A stretch of 64,000 nt of DNA from Oxalobacteraceae bacterium (GCA_027490725.1 JAIXXN010000057.1:186001-250000); one strand, 5' to 3'. Positions 17,790 to 27,232 are shown, numbered from the stretch's first letter. Notes: a model not told the origin generated them from the letters alone. Made by a program: numbers and translations.

Positions 17790-18329
17790 TTATTTGACGC
17801 GCTGTTTTTCCAGCTTGCGGGCCAGGGTACGACGGTGCATGCCGAGCCGGCGCGCTGCTTCGGAGATATTGAAGTCGGTTTCGGCGAGCACCGTGTGGAT
17901 ATGCTCCCATTCCAGCGTCTTCACCGAAGTCGGCCGGTTGGTCAGTTCCAGCTCGGCGGCGCCGGCGACGTGCTCGAAAGCCGCCTCGATATCGTCGGTA
18001 TTGCTGGGCTTGGCCAGATACTGGCAAGCCCCCAGCTTGATCGCTTCCACAGCCGTATTGATACTGGCGAATCCGGTCAGCACTACGATCAGCATGCTGG
18101 TGTCATGCTGGTGCAGCATCTGCACGCAGGCCAATCCCGACGAATTACCCTTGAGCTTCAGGTCCACCACGGCATAGCCGGGGCTGTGATCGACCAGGAT
18201 GCCACTGGCTTCATCGACATTCTCCGCCAGCAGTACCCGGTAGCCGCGCCGTTCGAAGGAGCGGCTCAGGGTACGGGCGAACGCTGCATCATCCTCGACC
18301 AGCAGTAGTACACGTTCTTCACTCATCAT
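17790..18329 (-). CDS. regA: RegA/PrrA-type redox response regulator
   Basis: 179 residues from the tandem ATGs at 18329 and 18326. They overlap the end of regB, which explains why no separate ribosome site is visible. The receiver domain has VEDD at 11-14, Asp56 in VVDLKLKG, LTGFAS and KPSN. A linker leads to a Fis-type helix-turn-helix (ISEAARRLGMHRRTLARKLEK) that is near-diagnostic for RegA/PrrA/ActR. These regulators control respiratory oxidases, carbon fixation and nitrogen genes in response to quinone redox state. Last gene of the cyo operon, which is a plausible direct target. Confidence 0.92.
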   Translation of the reverse strand: MMSEERVLLLVEDDAAFARTLSRSFERRGYRVLLAENVDEASGILVDHSPGYAVVDLKLKGNSSGLACVQMLHQHDTSMLIVVLTGFASINTAVEAIKLGACQYLAKPSNTDDIEAAFEHVAGAAELELTNRPTSVKTLEWEHIHTVLAETDFNISEAARRLGMHRRTLARKLEKQRVK

Positions 18330-19689
18330 CTTGTTGCTTATCCTGCATAGTCTGCTGATTCGATTCGATTTCAATGGCCGACACCGGCAGCGACAAGCGC
18401 ACCAGCGCACCGCCTTGCGGCAGATTCTGCGCCGTCACCACACCGCCAAGCGTGCGCGCCACATTCACCACCAGAAACAGTCCGAGACCGCCGCCGGGGC
18501 GACCCTTACTGGAATTATAGGGCTTACCGAACTGCGCGAGTATCTGTGGCGGGAAGCCCGGGCCGGCATCGCTTACCTGCAGCACCAGCATGCCCTGTTC
18601 GCAGCTCGCTTCCAGGCGCAGCCAGTGCGGCGACGCTTCCAGTGCATTATCGAGCACATTGCAGATCATCTGCTTCAGGGTGGAGTCGGAGACCACCGGC
18701 ATATCGTTGCGGATCTGCTTATCAAACACGAATTGCACCACTGGTCGGCCATAGCGCCATTCGGCCACGGTCTCGTCCAGGAAAGTATTCAGGGTGGTAG
18801 CGGCCGAGGACTCGCCGCGCGCTTCGCCGGCCGACAGCAGAATCCCGCTGACGATGCTCTTACAACGCTTAAGCTGGGTCTGCATCTCGGCGACATCGCC
18901 GAGCAGCTCGGGATTACTCTTGAATTCCGGCATGTGCTTCCAGTCGCCCAGAATCACGGCCAGCGTGGCCAACGGCGTGCCCAGTTCGTGTGCGGCACCG
19001 GAGGCCAGCAAGCCCATGCGGATGATGTGTTCTTCTTCGGCAGCGCGCTGGCGCAGATCGGCCAGTTTGGCGGTACTGACGCGCACATTATCCATAATGC
19101 GGGTAATGAAGATCACCAGCAGCGCCGCGTCGAGTACGAAGCACAGCAACATACCCTGCAGGTACAGGCTGGAAATACCGCGCGCATGATCGAATGGCAA
19201 GGCCAGCGGTGGCGAAAACAGTGCCAGCCCGGCAATGCAGGCGCCGGTGACGGCGACAATAATCCAGGTCGACCAGCGCTCGAGCAGCACGGCGCTGAGG
19301 ATCACCTGGAGTAAGTAGAGGAAAACGAAGGGATTGGTGGCGCCGCCACTCAGATACAACTGGGCCGTCAGGCTGGCAACATCCACCAGCAAGGCCAGCA
19401 GCAGTTCGCCATTCGAGACCACCTGATTTTCCTGCCAGCGCAAGGTGCTGGCAATATTAAAGGCGATCAGGCAGGCCAGCACATTCAGCATCAGCGCCAT
19501 CGGCAAGGCCACCTCGAACACCAGCGAGGCAATCGAGATGGTGGTGATCTGCCCCACTACAGCGATCCAGCGCAACTGGATCAGCTGCTGCATATTCTGA
19601 TGTCCGGCCGCGTGACTGATATTGCTGGCTGCCTGAGCGCCCTGCTCTGCTGCCTGCGCTGCTACCTGCTCCGCCGTTTTACTCGCCAT
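18319..19689 (-). CDS. regB: RegB/PrrB-type redox sensor histidine kinase
   Basis: 456 residues from the ATG at 19689, preceded by GAAGG and lying 10 bp after the SURF1 stop; the ORF extends to 19731 but that would overlap SURF1. Six predicted membrane helices (about 40-200) include the family heptad GGATNPF at 115-121, the quinone-sensing loop of RegB. The H-box SGAAHELGTPLATLAV has His234. The following KRCKSIVSG puts Cys276 where the redox-active cysteine of RegB lies. HATPase_c has NVLDNALEA, DAGPGFP and GGLGLFL. Couples the redox state of the quinone pool to RegA. Encoded with the quinol oxidase that drains the same pool. Confidence 0.92.
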   Translation of the reverse strand: MASKTAEQVAAQAAEQGAQAASNISHAAGHQNMQQLIQLRWIAVVGQITTISIASLVFEVALPMALMLNVLACLIAFNIASTLRWQENQVVSNGELLLALLVDVASLTAQLYLSGGATNPFVFLYLLQVILSAVLLERWSTWIIVAVTGACIAGLALFSPPLALPFDHARGISSLYLQGMLLCFVLDAALLVIFITRIMDNVRVSTAKLADLRQRAAEEEHIIRMGLLASGAAHELGTPLATLAVILGDWKHMPEFKSNPELLGDVAEMQTQLKRCKSIVSGILLSAGEARGESSAATTLNTFLDETVAEWRYGRPVVQFVFDKQIRNDMPVVSDSTLKQMICNVLDNALEASPHWLRLEASCEQGMLVLQVSDAGPGFPPQILAQFGKPYNSSKGRPGGGLGLFLVVNVARTLGGVVTAQNLPQGGALVRLSLPVSAIEIESNQQTMQDKQQDDE

Positions 19690-19699
19690 TGCCGCCTTC

Positions 19700-20563
19700 T
19701 CATGGGTTTGCTCTGTGCCAGCGCCGCGCATCGCGCGACATCCACCAGCTAATGCCAGCGACCATTAGTGCCAGCCCGTACCATGTTAAAGCATAAACCA
19801 AATGATTGTTGGGGAAGGAAATTACCGTCAGTCCCGCCACCGGATGCTCGATCGAACTGCCAGCGCCATTGCCTTGCGATGGCAGCAAGGCTTCGGCGTC
19901 GCCACCACTCTGGCGCAAGGCTGGCGGCTGGCCATCTGGCGCATCGGCGTCGACGAAGAACGGCGCCACCTGCAACAGCCCCAGCGCATTACTCAGGGCT
20001 GCCACATCCCGTGCATACCAGCGTCCGCTGGCAGCATCATTCTGACGCAGGAAGGCACGCCCCGTCTCGCTTAGGCGCAGCAGCCCGGTGAGCTGCACGG
20101 CAGGACCGGCTGCGGCGGCAGTCCGGCAGGCGTCCGCCGAGGCCCGCGCTGGTGCTGGCAGTTGCTTGCCGGCCTGGGCCGTCACGAAGCCGCGATTCAC
20201 CAGAATCGCCGTGCCATCGGCCTGGCAGAGTGGCGTCATCAGCCAGAAGCCACTGCCCAGCCCCGTTACGGCCTGCACCTTGGTGCTCAGTTCATACAGC
20301 AATACGCCATTCAGCACGACATGGCGGTACTCGTCGCTGGCAGCGCTGATCTGCGGCCAGTGCGACGCGGGTGGTACAAAATCCGGCTCTGCATGCACGC
20401 GCTGCGTTACCCGTTCGATCAACGCCAGCTTCCACTGCAGGCGATAGACTTGCCAGGTTCCTAATGCGAAAAAGCCTGCACAAAGCAGGCTTGCAATCGC
20501 TAGCAGTACGACACGCAAAGCCCGGGTGCGCGCTGGCAGCGCCGGGCTTTGCGAGTTCATCAT
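19700..20563 (-). CDS. SURF1-family oxidase biogenesis protein
   Basis: 287 residues, with the start (MMNSQ) overlapping the cyoD stop. TM1 is at about 16-35 (VVLLAIASLLCAGFFALGTWQVYRLQWK, ending in the SURF1 signature GxWQxxRxxWK) and a second helix lies near the C-terminus (NNHLVYALTWYGLALMVAGIS, with the family YALTWYGLA). SURF1 helps deliver haem to subunit I of haem-copper oxidases. Here it sits in a quinol oxidase operon rather than with a cytochrome c oxidase. A low-complexity Ala-rich stretch (about 145-165) is present. Translationally linked on both sides to cyoD and, nearly, to regB. Confidence 0.92.
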   Translation of the reverse strand: MMNSQSPALPARTRALRVVLLAIASLLCAGFFALGTWQVYRLQWKLALIERVTQRVHAEPDFVPPASHWPQISAASDEYRHVVLNGVLLYELSTKVQAVTGLGSGFWLMTPLCQADGTAILVNRGFVTAQAGKQLPAPARASADACRTAAAAGPAVQLTGLLRLSETGRAFLRQNDAASGRWYARDVAALSNALGLLQVAPFFVDADAPDGQPPALRQSGGDAEALLPSQGNGAGSSIEHPVAGLTVISFPNNHLVYALTWYGLALMVAGISWWMSRDARRWHRANP

Positions 20564-20967
20564 GGCATCTGGTGCATGGCGTCCTGCATCATGCCAGGCA
20601 TCATGTTGTGGTTCAGGTGGAACATCACCCAGATCGAACCGCTCATCGCGATCACCACCATCATCACCGTGAAGATCAGAGCCAGCATATTCCAGCCGCC
20701 TTCCGACTTCGAGTTCATGTGCAGGAAGTAGACCATGTGCACTACGATCTGCACCGCACCGAGCGCCAGCAGCACGAAAGCTGCGGTGCTGGAACTGGAG
20801 AAGACCTTGCCCATCACCAGCCAGAACGGAATTACCGTCAGAATCACTGCCAGTACGAAGCCGGTAGCATAGCTGCGCAGGCTGCCGTGGTCGTGGTGTT
20901 CATCATGGCCGTGGCCGTGGTCATCGTGGCCGTGGCCATGATCGTGTTCGTGGTTGTGATCGCTCAT
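20560..20967 (-). CDS. cyoD: cytochrome bo-type quinol oxidase subunit IV
   Basis: 135 residues from the ATG at 20967, which overlaps the cyoC stop (ATGA); the longer ORF to 21048 lies inside cyoC. Three membrane helices match CyoD (FVLAVILTVIPFWLVM, FVLLALGAVQIVVHMVYFLHM, LIFTVMMVVIAMSGSIWVMFHL). The odd part is residues ~4-28, which contain a dense run of His, Asp and Glu. E. coli CyoD has only a few His there. The stretch could bind copper, zinc or nickel in the cytoplasm. Part of cyoABCD-SURF1-regBA. Confidence 0.92.
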   Translation of the reverse strand: MSDHNHEHDHGHGHDDHGHGHDEHHDHGSLRSYATGFVLAVILTVIPFWLVMGKVFSSSSTAAFVLLALGAVQIVVHMVYFLHMNSKSEGGWNMLALIFTVMMVVIAMSGSIWVMFHLNHNMMPGMMQDAMHQMP

Positions 20968-21578
20968 GGCAGAACTCCCATCAGGTAGACAAAGGTAAAT
21001 ACGCCGATCCAGACCACGTCCAGGAAGTGCCAGAACATCGACAGGCACATCAGGCGACGCTTGTTTTCAGGCGTCAGACCGTGTTTTTTCAGCTGGAACA
21101 TCAGCGTTACCAGCCAGACTATACCGAAGCTGACGTGCAGACCGTGGGTGCCGACCAGTGCGAAGAAGGCGGTCAGGAAACCACTACGCTGCGGACCAGC
21201 ACCTTCGTGGATCAAGTGCAGGAACTCGTACATTTCCAGATAGATGAAGCCGCAACCGAGCAGGCCGGTAATGCCCAGCCAGATCATCACCAGACGCAGA
21301 TTTTTCTTCTGCATTTCCAGCATGGCAAAGCCGTAGGTGATCGAAGAGATCAGCAGCAGCGAAGTATTCAGCGCGACCAGTGGCAGGTCGAACAGTTCGG
21401 CGCCCGAAGGACCACCAGCGTAGTTACGGCCCAGTACAGCATAGGTCGCGAACAGGCAGGCGAAAATCAGGCAATCGCTCATCAGGTACAACCAGAAGCC
21501 CAGCAGAGTGCCGTTCTCCGGATGGTGCTCGCGCACGAAGTAGCGCGAGCTCAGGTCGGTAGCAGTGGTATTAGACAT
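20964..21578 (-). CDS. cyoC: cytochrome bo-type quinol oxidase subunit III
   Basis: 204 residues, five predicted helices. The typical opening is [24 protein letters not shown], and [17 protein letters not shown] and [20 protein letters not shown] carry the conserved His and Glu/Asp-flanked helices of the subunit III family. The start lies within the last 8 bases of cyoB and the stop overlaps cyoD, so the subunits are translationally coupled. Structural subunit stabilising the oxidase core. Confidence 0.95.
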   Translation of the reverse strand: MSNTTATDLSSRYFVREHHPENGTLLGFWLYLMSDCLIFACLFATYAVLGRNYAGGPSGAELFDLPLVALNTSLLLISSITYGFAMLEMQKKNLRLVMIWLGITGLLGCGFIYLEMYEFLHLIHEGAGPQRSGFLTAFFALVGTHGLHVSFGIVWLVTLMFQLKKHGLTPENKRRLMCLSMFWHFLDVVWIGVFTFVYLMGVLP

Positions 21579-23574
21579 GGCTTTCCAGCAAACGAGTGCG
21601 AGCTTCTTCCGTGCGGGTCACTTCGGCCGCAGGGATGTAGTAATCGCGTTTGTAATTAAAGGTGTGAACAATGATCGCAACCATCAGCACCACGAACATC
21701 ACGACGGCAGGCAGCCACATTTGCCAGATCAGGCAGAAGCCGACCACGAAGCTCAGTGCCGAGATGATGAAGCCGGCGCCGGTATTCTTCGGCATGTGGA
21801 TCGCTAGGAAGTCTTTCAATGGACGGGTGTAGCCGTTCTTCTTCATGTCGGCCCAGCTGTCGTTGTCATGCACGCGCGGGGTGAAGGCGAAGTTGTAGTC
21901 TGGCGGTGGCGACGAAGTCGACCATTCCAGGGTACGACCGTCCCATGGGTCACCCGTGAAGTCGCGCAGTTGTTCGCGACGCAGGAAGCTGACCACGAAC
22001 TGGATCAGCATGGCAGCCACACCGACCGCGATCAGGGCAGCACCGGCAGCGGCGATGATGAACCATATGCGCAGCGACGGATCTTCAAAGTGGCTCATAC
22101 GACGGGTCACACCCATCAGGCCCAGCACGTACAGCGGCATGAAGGCCAGATAGAAGCCCGGTACCCAGCACCAGAACGATACTTTGCCCCAGAACTCATC
22201 AAGCTTGTAGCCGAAGGCTTTCGGATACCAGAAGTTGATACCAGCGAACAGACCGAACAGCACGCCACCGATAATCACGTTGTGGAAGTGGGCAATCAGG
22301 AACAGCGAGTTGTGCAGCACGAAGTCTGCTGGTGGCACGGCCAGCAGCACGCCGGTCATACCGCCGATCACGAAGGTGACCATGAAAGCAACGGTCCACA
22401 TCATCGGCAGTTCGTAACGGATACGGCCGTGGTACATGGTGAACAGCCAGTTGAAGATCTTGGCCCCGGTCGGGATCGAGATAATCATGGTGGTAATGCC
22501 GAAGAAGGAGTTAACGCTGGCCCCGGAACCCATGGTGAAGAAGTGGTGCAGCCATACCAGATACGACAGGATGGTAATCACGACCGTCGCATAGACCATC
22601 GAGGTGTAGCCGAACAGACGCTTGCTGCAGAAAGTGGATACCACTTCCGAGAAGATACCGAATACTGGCAGCACCAGAATGTAGACTTCGGGGTGACCCC
22701 AGATCCAGATCAGGTTCACATACATCATGGCGTTGCCGCCGAAGTCGTTGGTGAAGAAGTTGGTACCGAAGGTGCGGTCGATCGACAGCATGGCCAGCAC
22801 CGCGGTCAGTACCGGGAAGGCAGCAACGATCAGCACGTTGGTGCACAGTGCGGTCCAGGTGAATACCGGCATTTTCATCATGGTCATGCCTGGCGCACGC
22901 ATCTTGACGATGGTGACGATCAGGTTGACGCCGGACAGCAGTGTCCCGACCCCGGCAATCTGCAAGGACCATATGTAGTAATCGACACCGACGTCCGGAC
23001 TCGCCAGAATACCCGACAGCGGCGGATAGGCCAGCCAGCCGGTACGGGCGAATTCACCCACGAACAGGGAAGCCATGGTCAGCATACCGCCGAACACCGA
23101 CATCCAGAACGAGAAGTTATTCAGGAACGGGAAGGCCACGTCGCGCGCACCGATTTGCAGCGGCACTACATAGTTCATGAAGCCCGTTACCAGCGGCATC
23201 GCTACGAAGAAAATCATGATCACGCCGTGGGCAGTGAACACTTGATCGTAGTGGTGCGGCGGCAGGAAGCCGGCGTTGTCGCCGAACGACAGCACTTGCT
23301 GGGCACGCATCATGATGGCGTCGGCAAAGCCGCGCAGCAGCATGATCAGACCGAAGATCATGTACATGATACCGATCTTCTTGTGGTCGATGGAGGTAAT
23401 CCAGTCGCGCCACAGCGGGCCCCACAGTTTGAATTTGGTGATCAGGCCGAGCACAACCAGCGTGCCCAGCGCCACCATTGCAAAGGTGCCGATCAGGATA
23501 GGCTCATGGAACGGAATTGCTTCCCAGCTTAGCCGGCCCAAGATCAGCTTGGTAAGAGTCATTTCTTCTTGCAT
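21571..23574 (-). CDS. cyoB: cytochrome bo-type quinol oxidase subunit I
   Basis: 667 residues from the ATG at 23574, two bases after the cyoA stop; an earlier in-frame ATG at 23604 falls inside cyoA. Haem-copper oxidase signature motifs are all present: [12 protein letters not shown] (low-spin haem ligand region), [12 protein letters not shown] (His-Tyr cross-link), WLHHFFTMG (two CuB His) and [10 protein letters not shown] (haem ligands). Length and the N-terminal extra helix ([17 protein letters not shown]) match E. coli CyoB rather than cytochrome c oxidase subunit I. Reduces O2 to water using quinol and pumps protons. cyoE (haem O synthase) is not in this operon. Confidence 0.97.
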   Translation of the reverse strand: MQEEMTLTKLILGRLSWEAIPFHEPILIGTFAMVALGTLVVLGLITKFKLWGPLWRDWITSIDHKKIGIMYMIFGLIMLLRGFADAIMMRAQQVLSFGDNAGFLPPHHYDQVFTAHGVIMIFFVAMPLVTGFMNYVVPLQIGARDVAFPFLNNFSFWMSVFGGMLTMASLFVGEFARTGWLAYPPLSGILASPDVGVDYYIWSLQIAGVGTLLSGVNLIVTIVKMRAPGMTMMKMPVFTWTALCTNVLIVAAFPVLTAVLAMLSIDRTFGTNFFTNDFGGNAMMYVNLIWIWGHPEVYILVLPVFGIFSEVVSTFCSKRLFGYTSMVYATVVITILSYLVWLHHFFTMGSGASVNSFFGITTMIISIPTGAKIFNWLFTMYHGRIRYELPMMWTVAFMVTFVIGGMTGVLLAVPPADFVLHNSLFLIAHFHNVIIGGVLFGLFAGINFWYPKAFGYKLDEFWGKVSFWCWVPGFYLAFMPLYVLGLMGVTRRMSHFEDPSLRIWFIIAAAGAALIAVGVAAMLIQFVVSFLRREQLRDFTGDPWDGRTLEWSTSSPPPDYNFAFTPRVHDNDSWADMKKNGYTRPLKDFLAIHMPKNTGAGFIISALSFVVGFCLIWQMWLPAVVMFVVLMVAIIVHTFNYKRDYYIPAAEVTRTEEARTRLLESHV

Positions 23575-23576
23575 GG

Positions 23577-24590
23577 TCAGTTCTTCTTGGTTGGGGTGAT
23601 GCAAACTTCATCGATGCTGGCCTGGGCGATGCGGCGGGCGCTGCGTTCTGCGGCCAGCGAGACGCTGGTAGCAGCACGGGTAGCTCGGGCTTCATCTTCC
23701 GCCACCATTTCGCGGATGCAGGTAGCGTTGCGGTCAACACAGCGGTTCACAATAGCGTCGTACAGATCGGCATCGACTTTGCTGAAGCGGTGCACAGGCT
23801 CGCGCTCGCTTGGCTTGGCCAGTTCGGTGTAGACGGCGCGGTCCAGGGTGTCCGGCTCGGCACGGGTGTTGTCCACCCATTTGTCGAAGTCGGCTTGCGA
23901 AGTGCCGTAGAACTTGAAGCGCATGTGCGAGAAGCCGGCACCGCTGTAGTTGGCGGAGAAACCGTCATACACACCGGCCTTGTTGATCACGGCATTCAGC
24001 GTGGTTTCCATGCCCGGCATGGCGTAGATCTGGCCGGCCAGTGCCGGGATGTAGAAGGAATTCATCACGTCCGAGGCGGTGATCTTGAAGCGCACGGGGA
24101 CATCCACCGGAGCGTACAGCTCGTTGATGGTGGCAACGCCCTGTTCCGGGTAGATGAACAGCCATTTCCAGTCCAGCGCGACCACTTGTACTTCCAGCGG
24201 CTTGACGCTGGCGGCCAGCGGACGCTCGGCGTCAATGCGCGACAGTGGACGATACGGGTCGAGCAAGTGGGTGCTAATCCAGGTCAGCAGGCCCAACGCG
24301 ATGATAATCAGCAACGGAGCGCCCCAGATCACCAGTTCCAGACGGGTCGAGTGATCCCAATCCGGCTCGTATTTGGCGGCGGTGTTGTTTTTGCGGTAAC
24401 GCCATGCGAACAATAAAGTCAGTACGATGACGGGTACGATAATCAGCAACATCAATGCAGTAGACACCAAGATCAGGTGGCTTTGTTGCTGGGCGATATC
24501 TCCGGACGGGTTCATGACGACTGTATTGCATCCAGCAAGCGCAATAAGTGCGGCAACGAACAGCCCGCGTTGGGCGAGTTTATGTATCAT
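23577..24590 (-). CDS. cyoA: cytochrome bo-type quinol oxidase subunit II, lipoprotein
   Basis: 337 residues from the ATG at 24590 (MIHKLAQRG). The ORF continues to 24848 but that part lacks protein character and covers the promoter and the divergent gene. A lipoprotein signal with lipobox LAGC about residue 20 matches the lipidated E. coli CyoA. Two helices follow ([42 protein letters not shown]), then the cupredoxin-like domain ([49 protein letters not shown]). CuA ligands are absent, as expected for a quinol oxidase. The C-terminal tail is longer than in E. coli and has three Cys. First gene of the operon. Confidence 0.95.
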   Translation of the reverse strand: MIHKLAQRGLFVAALIALAGCNTVVMNPSGDIAQQQSHLILVSTALMLLIIVPVIVLTLLFAWRYRKNNTAAKYEPDWDHSTRLELVIWGAPLLIIIALGLLTWISTHLLDPYRPLSRIDAERPLAASVKPLEVQVVALDWKWLFIYPEQGVATINELYAPVDVPVRFKITASDVMNSFYIPALAGQIYAMPGMETTLNAVINKAGVYDGFSANYSGAGFSHMRFKFYGTSQADFDKWVDNTRAEPDTLDRAVYTELAKPSEREPVHRFSKVDADLYDAIVNRCVDRNATCIREMVAEDEARATRAATSVSLAAERSARRIAQASIDEVCITPTKKN

Positions 24591-24602
24591 GCGATAAAAG
24601 TG

Positions 24603-24636
24603 CTGTACAGAGTGAGAGGATCGTGCCACTGTACAT
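24603..24636. promoter_or_regulatory. paired CTGTACA motifs upstream of cyoA
   Basis: CTGTACAG at 24603-24610 and CTGTACAT at 24629-24636 lie 26 bp apart, 13 to 46 bp before the cyoA start, in the 159-bp gap shared with the divergent MFS gene. The core TGTACA is palindromic. Position suits an operator or leader element for cyo expression, but no known regulator is assigned. Confidence 0.25.
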
Positions 24637-24695
24637 GCAACGCCCCTCCATGGGCATTGGACACTTTGTCCTACCCCAGTGCCTATGGCGTAGCG

Positions 24696-24724
24696 TTGAT
24701 TAGTACAAAAATAGCACTTAGAAA
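24696..24724 (+). promoter_or_regulatory. candidate sigma-70 promoter for the MFS gene
   Basis: TTGATT at 24696 and TAGAAA at 24719 are spaced 17 bp. Both boxes match consensus at four of six positions, in the AT-rich stretch just upstream of the ATG at 24750. Predicted only from consensus. Confidence 0.3.
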
Positions 24725-24749
24725 ATATACAACTAGTGAGACGAAGATT

Positions 24750-26102
24750 ATGGCCAACGTGAATGCACATCATGGGGGCAGCATGGCTGCCGATTTTCCA
24801 TCCCACCCCAATGCCGACGACGCTCGGCGCCTGAATACTGACGACCACGCCATCTCGCCCGGTGAAATCGCAGTCGGCGTCGTGATCGGTCGCGCTTCCG
24901 AGTATTTCGACTTCTTTGTCTACGCGATTGCCTCGGTACTGGTGTTCCCGTCCATGCTATTCCCTTTCGATGGGAGACTGGAAGGAACTTTATACGCATT
25001 CACTATATTTTCTTTTGCGTTCATTGCAAGGCCTATCGGCACCGTTATTTCGATGGCCATCCAGCGTCGGTACGGCCGCGAGGTGAAACTGACCATCGCC
25101 CTGCTTCTGCTGGGCTCCACCACGGCCGGTATTGCCTTCCTGCCAACTTATGCTGATTTCGGTTTCAATGCAGTGCTGATTCTGTCCGCCCTGCGGGTGG
25201 GCCAGGGACTGGCACTGGGCGGCTCGTGGGATGGTCTGCCATCGCTGCTGGCCCTGAATGCTCCCGAAGAAAAGCGCGGCTGGTATGCCATGCTGGGGCA
25301 ACTGGGGGCGCCGGTCGGCTTCTTCCTGGCTGCGGGCCTGTTCTGGTATCTGCTGAGCAATCTGAACGATCTGGACTTCTCGACCTGGGGCTGGCGTTAT
25401 CCCTTCTATGTAGCGTTCGCGATCAACGTGGTGGCACTGTTTGCCCGTCTGCGTCTGATTTCCACCAATGAATACACCCACCTGCTGGAAGAACGCGAAC
25501 TGCAACCGACCAGCGTGGTTGAAATGGCAAGTTCGCAAGGTCGTAATCTGATCATCGGTGCGCTCGCTGCACTGGCCAGTTACGCCCTGTTCCATCTGGT
25601 GACGGTATTCCCGCTGTCGTGGATCACCATCTACTCGCCGCGCCCGATGACCGATTTCCTCGCCACCCAGATGGTGGGTGTGGTCCTGATGGCGATCGGC
25701 GTAGTCGCTTCCGGCCTGATCGCTGACCGGATCGGCCGGCGCCGCACGCTGGGTACGCTGGCGTCGCTGATTGCCGTATTCAGTGTGTTCGTACCGATGA
25801 TGCTCGATGGTGGTGTTGCAGGTCAGAACACCTTCATCATGCTGGGCTTTGCGCTGCTGGGACTGTCGTACGGACAGGCAGCCGGTGCCGTGACGGCCAA
25901 CTTCCCGTCGCAATACCGCTACACGGGCGCCGCCATGACCTCCGATCTGGCATGGCTGGTAGGTGCAGGTTTCGCGCCGCTGGTTGCACTCGGCGTCGCA
26001 TCGCAGTTCGGACTAGCCTACGTCGGCCTGTACCTGCTGTCCGGCGCAGTCTGCTCCCTGGCCGCACTGAGCCTGAACCGCGCACTCGACATCCGTAACT
26101 GA
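24750..26102 (+). CDS. MFS transporter, metabolite:H+ symporter-like
   Basis: 450 residues from the ATG at 24750. A ~40-residue polar N-terminus (MANVNAHHGGS) precedes 12 helices. The first loop reads RASEYFDFFVYAIASVLVFPSMLF, typical of the MHS group, and the inter-helix signatures GRRRTLG and ADRIGRRR are present. The hydrophilic loop near residue 255 links the two six-helix halves. Substrates of this group include dicarboxylates, osmolytes and aromatic acids; nothing here decides between them. Divergent from cyoABCD across 159 bp, so the two may share control. Confidence 0.88.
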   Translation: MANVNAHHGGSMAADFPSHPNADDARRLNTDDHAISPGEIAVGVVIGRASEYFDFFVYAIASVLVFPSMLFPFDGRLEGTLYAFTIFSFAFIARPIGTVISMAIQRRYGREVKLTIALLLLGSTTAGIAFLPTYADFGFNAVLILSALRVGQGLALGGSWDGLPSLLALNAPEEKRGWYAMLGQLGAPVGFFLAAGLFWYLLSNLNDLDFSTWGWRYPFYVAFAINVVALFARLRLISTNEYTHLLEERELQPTSVVEMASSQGRNLIIGALAALASYALFHLVTVFPLSWITIYSPRPMTDFLATQMVGVVLMAIGVVASGLIADRIGRRRTLGTLASLIAVFSVFVPMMLDGGVAGQNTFIMLGFALLGLSYGQAAGAVTANFPSQYRYTGAAMTSDLAWLVGAGFAPLVALGVASQFGLAYVGLYLLSGAVCSLAALSLNRALDIRN

Positions 26103-26107
26103 TTACC

Positions 26108-26152
26108 CGGGGTCAGATCCGACATCCGGACACGGACTCGGCTCTGACCCCG
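26108..26152. repeat. REP-like palindromic element
   Basis: Arms CGGGGTCAGATCCGA and TCGGCTCTGACCCCG (15 bp, one mismatch) enclose a 15-base loop, 5 bp after the MFS stop. There is no T-tract on either strand, which argues against a simple terminator. GGGGTCAG/CTGACCCC ends are typical of dispersed intergenic palindromes that I remember from betaproteobacterial genomes; only one copy is seen in this window. Confidence 0.65.
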
Positions 26153-26223
26153 CCTAAACTGCCCTACTTCTGGCTGCGCAAACATGGCAAAATAGCCATC
26201 TTTTCAGATAGTCGGAGATTCCC

Positions 26224-27225
26224 ATGAAAGTTGCAATCGTCGGCGCTGGCGCTATCGGTGGCTTTATCGGTACGCGCCTCGCTCTGGCAGGCCAGTGCCA
26301 GCTCAGTGCCTACGCACGGGGCGCCACGCTGGCGGCGCTGCAACAGCACGGCTGGCGCCTGCAGATGGGAGAACAGACCCTGCAAGCCCCTGCCTACGCT
26401 AGCGATCAGGCTAGCGAACTCGGTGTGCAGGATGTGCTGATCATCGCTGTAAAGGGCCAATCGCTGGCCACGGTTGCCACGCAAATCGCGCCCATGATCG
26501 GTCCTCAGACCGTCATTCTGCCGGCGATGAACGGCGTGCCGTGGTGGTTCGGTCAGGGCGTTGAGCGTCTGGGCAGCGCGCCACTCGAGAGTGTTGATCC
26601 CGGTGGCGCGATTGCGGCAGCCTTGCCCGCTGCGCAGGTGCTCGGCTGCGTGGTGCATGCCAGCACCTCGACCCCGGAAGCCGGTCTGGTCAGCCACAAG
26701 ATGGGCAAGGGCCTGATTATCGGCGAGCCATGCGGTGGCGACTCGCAACGTGCACAGTCACTCGGCGCGCTGCTGCGCGGCGCCGGCTTCGATGTGCAGG
26801 TGTCGGCCAACATCCGTCAGGACATCTGGTACAAGCTGTGGGGCAATATGACGCTGAACCCCGTTTCCGCCCTGACCGGCGCCAGCGCCGACCGCATCCT
26901 TGATGACCAGCTAGTGGCGGAGTTCTGCCGTGCCGCTATGCGCGAGGCGGCCCAGATCGGTGCGCTGATTGGCTGCCCCATCGCAGAAACGCCCGAACAG
27001 CGCCATCTGGTGACCCGCAAGCTCGGTGCTTTCCGTAGCTCGATGTTGCAGGATGCCGACGCCGGGCGCACCCTGGAACTCGATGCGCTGGTCGCTGCCG
27101 TGCGCGAACTGGGACAGCGGGTCAGCATACCTACCCCGTTTATCGACGCCGTACTCGGTCTGACCCGTCTGTTTGGGCGTGTGCACGGCCTGTATCCGGA
27201 AGCGCCTGTGGTATCCGGCAACTGA
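26224..27225 (+). CDS. panE: 2-dehydropantoate 2-reductase (ketopantoate reductase)
   Basis: 333 residues. The N-terminal Rossmann fold MKVAIVGAGAIGGFIGTRLA has the NADPH GxGxxG motif, followed by VLIIAVKGQSL and LPAMNGVPWW (the family NG motif). The C-terminal ApbA_C domain includes the catalytic-Lys helix WYKLWGNMTLNPVSALTGA. It reduces ketopantoate to pantoate in pantothenate/CoA synthesis, or is a paralogue acting on a related 2-keto acid. GGAG lies about 7 bases before the ATG. A stand-alone gene; no panB/panC nearby. Confidence 0.92.
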   Translation: MKVAIVGAGAIGGFIGTRLALAGQCQLSAYARGATLAALQQHGWRLQMGEQTLQAPAYASDQASELGVQDVLIIAVKGQSLATVATQIAPMIGPQTVILPAMNGVPWWFGQGVERLGSAPLESVDPGGAIAAALPAAQVLGCVVHASTSTPEAGLVSHKMGKGLIIGEPCGGDSQRAQSLGALLRGAGFDVQVSANIRQDIWYKLWGNMTLNPVSALTGASADRILDDQLVAEFCRAAMREAAQIGALIGCPIAETPEQRHLVTRKLGAFRSSMLQDADAGRTLELDALVAAVRELGQRVSIPTPFIDAVLGLTRLFGRVHGLYPEAPVVSGN

Positions 27226-27232
27226 ATATCGG

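Noticed and set aside
18331-19314. 327-codon open frame opposite regB
   Set aside because: Shadow frame; regB has a complete H-box, G-box and quinone loop.
21868-23532. 554-codon open frame opposite cyoB
   Set aside because: It mirrors the cyoB codon pattern exactly antisense and its translation is rich in His, Gln, Asp and Arg with no domain. cyoB itself has all oxidase motifs.
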